64,000 nt of DNA, taken from contig NZ_JAFFZN010000010.1 in the NCBI RefSeq assembly GCF_017676385.1, positions 62,001-126,000 of the forward strand. The letters are read 5' to 3'. This DNA comes from Streptomyces spirodelae. GTDB lineage: Bacteria; Actinomycetota; Actinomycetes; Streptomycetales; Streptomycetaceae. Positions 61,116 to 64,000 of the stretch are shown here, piece by piece. The translations under genes were made by a program, and so were the position numbers. The notes beneath the pieces were generated by a model. It had not been told where the DNA came from. It did no database searches and saw nothing but the letters and a program-made list of their open reading frames with translations. Within the stretch, counting starts at the first letter, position 1; the number at the start of each line of letters is the position of its first letter.

Positions 61116-61702
61116 ACCGCACCTCAAAGCATTTGCGTGCTTTCCACCGTTTTCACACTAGGGGAGGTGACGGCCTTCCGCGCCCGGAGGCGGGTTGCAC
61201 CACCCGGCGCGGGATGTACGGACAGTGAACCCGCCTCGCGGCCGGACAGCTCCGTCTCAGCGACGGCGACGCCGGTGGAGAGAAGTGCGCCATTCGCCGG
61301 GGTGGAGGCGGCGCCGCGAGCAAACGGCTCGGCTCACCGTCCGAGCGAGGCCAAGAGTGCGCCATGGGCGCGGGGCCGCCACGACAGGGAGCAGCGAGCG
61401 CGTCCCGTGCCGTTCTCTGGCCTCATACTCACTCCGGAACTTCTGTGTCACGTGGGGTACTTGAGTCCGGCCATCGGGCAGTGGCGCACGATGCCGCTCG
61501 TCGGCGGCATGGCCGGGTGGGACCCGCCCGGCCTCACCTGACCGCCGGGCCCCGCTCTCCCCCAGGGACCGCGAATCGCTCGATCACAACCGAACGGAAC
61601 CAGCGGGCAGCTGCTCGGACGTGAGGCTGCTGGTCACCTGAGAACGCTCGACTCCCGGCAGCAGCCCGGACGTGCAGCGGTGTGGACCACCCCTCGCTCT
61701 CC
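61116..61702. other. Non-coding gap with a GC-rich hairpin
   Basis: No gene is visible. At 61511-61533 the arms GGCCGGGTGGG and CCCGCCCGGCC can pair with one mismatch, 170 nt past the stop of the ABC exporter, and may act as its terminator. Confidence 0.4.
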
Positions 61703-63484
61703 TCACACTGCCTGCGGGTCCGCCGAGATGCGCAGGGCCTCCACCAGCTCCCGGTACAGCACGTCCGTGGCGAGCAGCTCATCGTGGCTGCCCCGCGCGC
61801 GTATCCGGCCCTCGTCCAGCACCACGACGGTATCCACGTCGATCACGGTGGACAACCGGTGGGCGATCGTGACGACGGCGCCGGTCTCCGCACGGGCACG
61901 GATGCACCCCTGGACGGCGGCCTCGGTCAGCCCGTCGAGCTGGGCCGTCGCCTCGTCCAGGAGGAGCACGTCCGGGGCGCGCAGAAGGGCCCGGGCCAGT
62001 GCGATGCGCTGCCGCTCGCCACCCGAGACGGCCGTGCCGGACAGAGGCGTGCCGAGCCCGTCGTCCAGGGCGTCGACCTTCTCCGCCAGCCGCACCGCGT
62101 CCAGCACCCGGCGCAGTTCCGCGTCCGTCGCGCCGGGACGGGACAGCAGCAGGTTGTCCCGGATCGTCCCGGGCACGATCGGGGTGTCCTGTTCGACGTA
62201 CGCCAGGCGGGAGCGGATCTCGTCGTGGGTGTGGTCCCGGTAGGGGCGTCCGTCCAGGAGCAGTTCGCCTCCGGTCGGCTCCAGGAAGCGCAGCACCAGG
62301 GAGAACAGGGTGGTCTTGCCCGCTCCCGACGGTCCGACGATGGCGGTGTGCCCACGCCGCGGAATCGCCAGGTCGACACCGCGCACCGCCGGTTCGGCGT
62401 CGGGCCCGTAGGCCGCGGTGACGTCTCGCAGTTCCAGCACGGGGGTGTCCGGAGCGGCGGGCTCGCGCACCGAAGTCTGCCGCGCGGGTCGCCTCACCGC
62501 CTCTTCCGTCCGGAGGTCTTCCGTCTCCCGGATCCGTTCCGCCGCGGCGATGCCGGACTGGAGCGCGGTGACGTTCTGGCCGAGTTCACTGACCGGTTCC
62601 ATCAGCCCGAACGCGTACAGCAGGAAGGCGACGAGGCTGGAGACCTCGAGCGCCCCCTCAGAGACCCGCCACGCGCCCACGCCCAGAACCAGGACGATCG
62701 CCAGTTGGATACCGGCCCCCGCGATCGTCCAGGCCAGGGCCTCGCGGCGGACCGCGCGGATGCCGTACTCGGCGGAGGTGCGCGCGTCGGCGACGATGCG
62801 CTCGGCAGTGCGGTCCTCGGCCCGGCCTGCCTTCACCGTCCGGATGGCGCGCAGCGCGCCCTCCAGGTTGCCGCCGAGCCGTCCCAGATGGTCCTGGGCG
62901 TGTCGCTGGGCGGTCGCGATCCCGGGCATCAGGACAGCGAACAGGGCGCCGACCACCGCCACGGCCACCACGACCGTGCCCAGCAGCACCAGGTCGAGGA
63001 CACCCATGAGGACCAGGGTCCCGAGGAGCATGATGACAGCATTGATCAGGCCGACCGGGGCGCTGGTGGCAGCCTCGTGCAGCAGGACCGTGTCGGACGT
63101 GACACGGGTGGCCAGTTCACCGGGAGGCCGCCGGGTGACCGCGGGCACCGTGGCCCGCAGGAAGCGATGCACCATCGACTCGCGGGCCCGGAGCACCACA
63201 CGCTCCCCCAGAGCGCCGATCAGCGTCCACTGCCAGTATGTGACGGCGCTGCCGACGACCAGCAGGAACAGCAGGGCCAGCAGCGGTCCTTGCAGCGAGC
63301 CGGAGCTGCCGAGCGCGTCGAGCACGCCCTTGGTGACCATCGGTGTGGCCAACCCCATGCCGGAGCCCACCAGGGCGAGGAGCAGGGCCAGGGCCAGGGA
63401 TCGCCGGTACGGACGAGTGAACGACCAGAGGAACCGCAGCCGCGGAACGGACACCTGGGGAGACATATCTTCCGGAACAGTCAT
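61703..63484 (-). CDS. ABC exporter, fused membrane and ATPase domains
   Basis: A 593-residue half-transporter. Six membrane helices lie in residues 20-300, followed by an ATPase domain at residues 345-580 with Walker A VGPSGAGKTTL, Q-loop YVEQDTPIVPG, signature VSGGERQRIALARAL, Walker B VLLLDEATAQLD and switch His TIAHRLST. It should act as a homodimer exporting lipids, peptides or drugs. The first ATG lacks a ribosome site; another in frame is six codons later. A palindrome lies 12 nt upstream of the start, and a TetR gene faces away, so it is probably the drug-induced target of that repressor. Confidence 0.92.
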   Translation of the reverse strand: MTVPEDMSPQVSVPRLRFLWSFTRPYRRSLALALLLALVGSGMGLATPMVTKGVLDALGSSGSLQGPLLALLFLLVVGSAVTYWQWTLIGALGERVVLRARESMVHRFLRATVPAVTRRPPGELATRVTSDTVLLHEAATSAPVGLINAVIMLLGTLVLMGVLDLVLLGTVVVAVAVVGALFAVLMPGIATAQRHAQDHLGRLGGNLEGALRAIRTVKAGRAEDRTAERIVADARTSAEYGIRAVRREALAWTIAGAGIQLAIVLVLGVGAWRVSEGALEVSSLVAFLLYAFGLMEPVSELGQNVTALQSGIAAAERIRETEDLRTEEAVRRPARQTSVREPAAPDTPVLELRDVTAAYGPDAEPAVRGVDLAIPRRGHTAIVGPSGAGKTTLFSLVLRFLEPTGGELLLDGRPYRDHTHDEIRSRLAYVEQDTPIVPGTIRDNLLLSRPGATDAELRRVLDAVRLAEKVDALDDGLGTPLSGTAVSGGERQRIALARALLRAPDVLLLDEATAQLDGLTEAAVQGCIRARAETGAVVTIAHRLSTVIDVDTVVVLDEGRIRARGSHDELLATDVLYRELVEALRISADPQAV

Positions 63485-63495
63485 GCTGCTGGATA

Positions 63496-63509
63496 GAACA
63501 GAGTTGTTC
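63496..63509. promoter_or_regulatory. Operator between the ABC exporter and the TetR gene
   Basis: GAACA-GAGT-TGTTC is a perfect 5-bp inverted repeat, AT-rich against the background, located 12 nt from the exporter start and 52 nt from the TetR start. Its position suits repression of the exporter by the divergent TetR protein. Confidence 0.5.
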
Positions 63510-63560
63510 CATAACGGTCAACCGATTTTCATCACGGAAAGCAGCGCTACCGTATGGCGC

Positions 63561-64000
63561 ATGAGTGAGGAGCGGACAGCGGCGGCTGAGAGCGGAACAC
63601 GGGCACGCACGCGGCGCGCCATCGTCGACGCCGCCGTCGTCCTGTTGGCCGGCGAGCCCACCGCGTCGCTCGGCGACGTCGCGGCAGCGGCGGGGGTGGG
63701 GCGGACGACCGTGCACCGCTACTTCCCCGAGCGGTCCGACCTGCTGGCGGCCATCGGCACGGACGTCCTGGAGAAGGTCGACGCGGCGACCGAGCGCGCC
63801 CGGCTCGACGACGGCCCGGCCACCAAGGCGCTGGAGCGGCTCTGCCAGGAGTACTTCGAGCTCGGCGACGGCCTCACACTGATGTTCGAATCGCCGCAGC
63901 TGGCGACCTGGTCAGGTTGGGACGAGGAGACCGCAGCCGACCACGACTTCCTGCGCACGGTCCGGCGCGGCCACGCGGAGGGCAGCATCGACCCCGAGCT
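63561..64000 (+). CDS. TetR family repressor, cut by the window end
   Basis: About 146 residues are visible. The helix-turn-helix is near residues 15-65: RARTRRAIVDAAVVLLAG, then LGDVAAAAGVGRTTVHRYFPERSDLL. The following helices begin the ligand-binding domain (LERLCQEYFELGDGLTLMF). The gene runs past the right edge. It is divergent from the ABC exporter with a palindrome between them, an arrangement typical of drug-responsive exporter control. Confidence 0.85.
   Translation, partial: MSEERTAAAESGTRARTRRAIVDAAVVLLAGEPTASLGDVAAAAGVGRTTVHRYFPERSDLLAAIGTDVLEKVDAATERARLDDGPATKALERLCQEYFELGDGLTLMFESPQLATWSGWDEETAADHDFLRTVRRGHAEGSIDPE

Noticed and set aside
59448..61541. A 697-residue plus-strand frame opposite the 11-mer gene
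   Set aside because: It is antisense to a gene with a good ribosome site, and its repeats only mirror the 33-bp DNA repeats.
1..64000. tRNA, rRNA or known riboswitch genes
   Set aside because: I looked for cloverleaf ends, rRNA-like stretches and known riboswitch cores and saw none I could support.

Overview
The window is high-GC DNA with frequent GTG starts, strong GGAGG-type ribosome sites and many 4-nt ATGA/GTGA gene overlaps. It carries a mycothiol-dependent enzyme, a cory-CC-star gene, a PaaX-like regulator and XRE/MmyB regulators. This points to Streptomyces or a close relative, probably an accessory (arm-like) part of the chromosome, because regulators paired with redox enzymes alternate with gene remnants. 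All calls were made by reading the sequence; no database search was run.

Left part (1-13.2 kb). The left edge cuts a TOMM leader-peptide-binding gene. After it come remnants of a histidine kinase and an epimerase, then an SDR gene divergent from an XRE/MmyB regulator, a quinone-oxidoreductase-like MDR gene divergent from a TetR regulator (with a perfect palindrome between them), an aldo/keto reductase scar, a mycothiol-dependent DinB-like enzyme, a HAD hydrolase, a frameshifted GNAT gene coupled to a PaaX-type regulator, a thioredoxin-reductase-like flavoenzyme divergent from an XRE-cupin regulator, and a methyltransferase.

Centre (13.6-37.7 kb). This is the notable part: five genes on one strand, every junction a 4-nt overlap, encoding about 8,000 residues. 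In order: (A) a 553-aa protein ending in a Hint domain without the usual terminal His-Asn; (B) a 2,004-aa array of about 18 Fn3-like repeats with a beta-grasp-like tail; (C) an unrecognised 1,178-aa protein; (D) a ComEC-type metallo-beta-lactamase-fold hydrolase with a proline-rich tail; (E) a 3,787-aa protein with a beta-rich N-terminal half and two blocks of degenerate LysM-like repeats. None has a visible signal peptide, and no secretion, phage-tail, eCIS, NRPS or PKS gene lies nearby. I know of no described system with this composition and propose it as a candidate new one.

Right part (38-64 kb). A MacB/DevC-like ABC transporter is divergent from a NarL-type two-component system. Further on are a GNAT gene, an exported adenosine deaminase, an MFS exporter with paired operators, an iron-sulfur photolyase, a MerR regulator fused to a DNA-clamp (DnaN-like) fold with a TPR partner, an SSS symporter coupled to an ECF sigma factor and a small membrane protein, an orphan DUF3311 gene, a CstA / cory-CC-star / ArsA-like operon, an 11-residue-repeat protein, and an ABC exporter divergent from a TetR gene cut by the right edge. 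IS481 fragments and other gene fragments lie between them, a sign of repeated insertion and decay.
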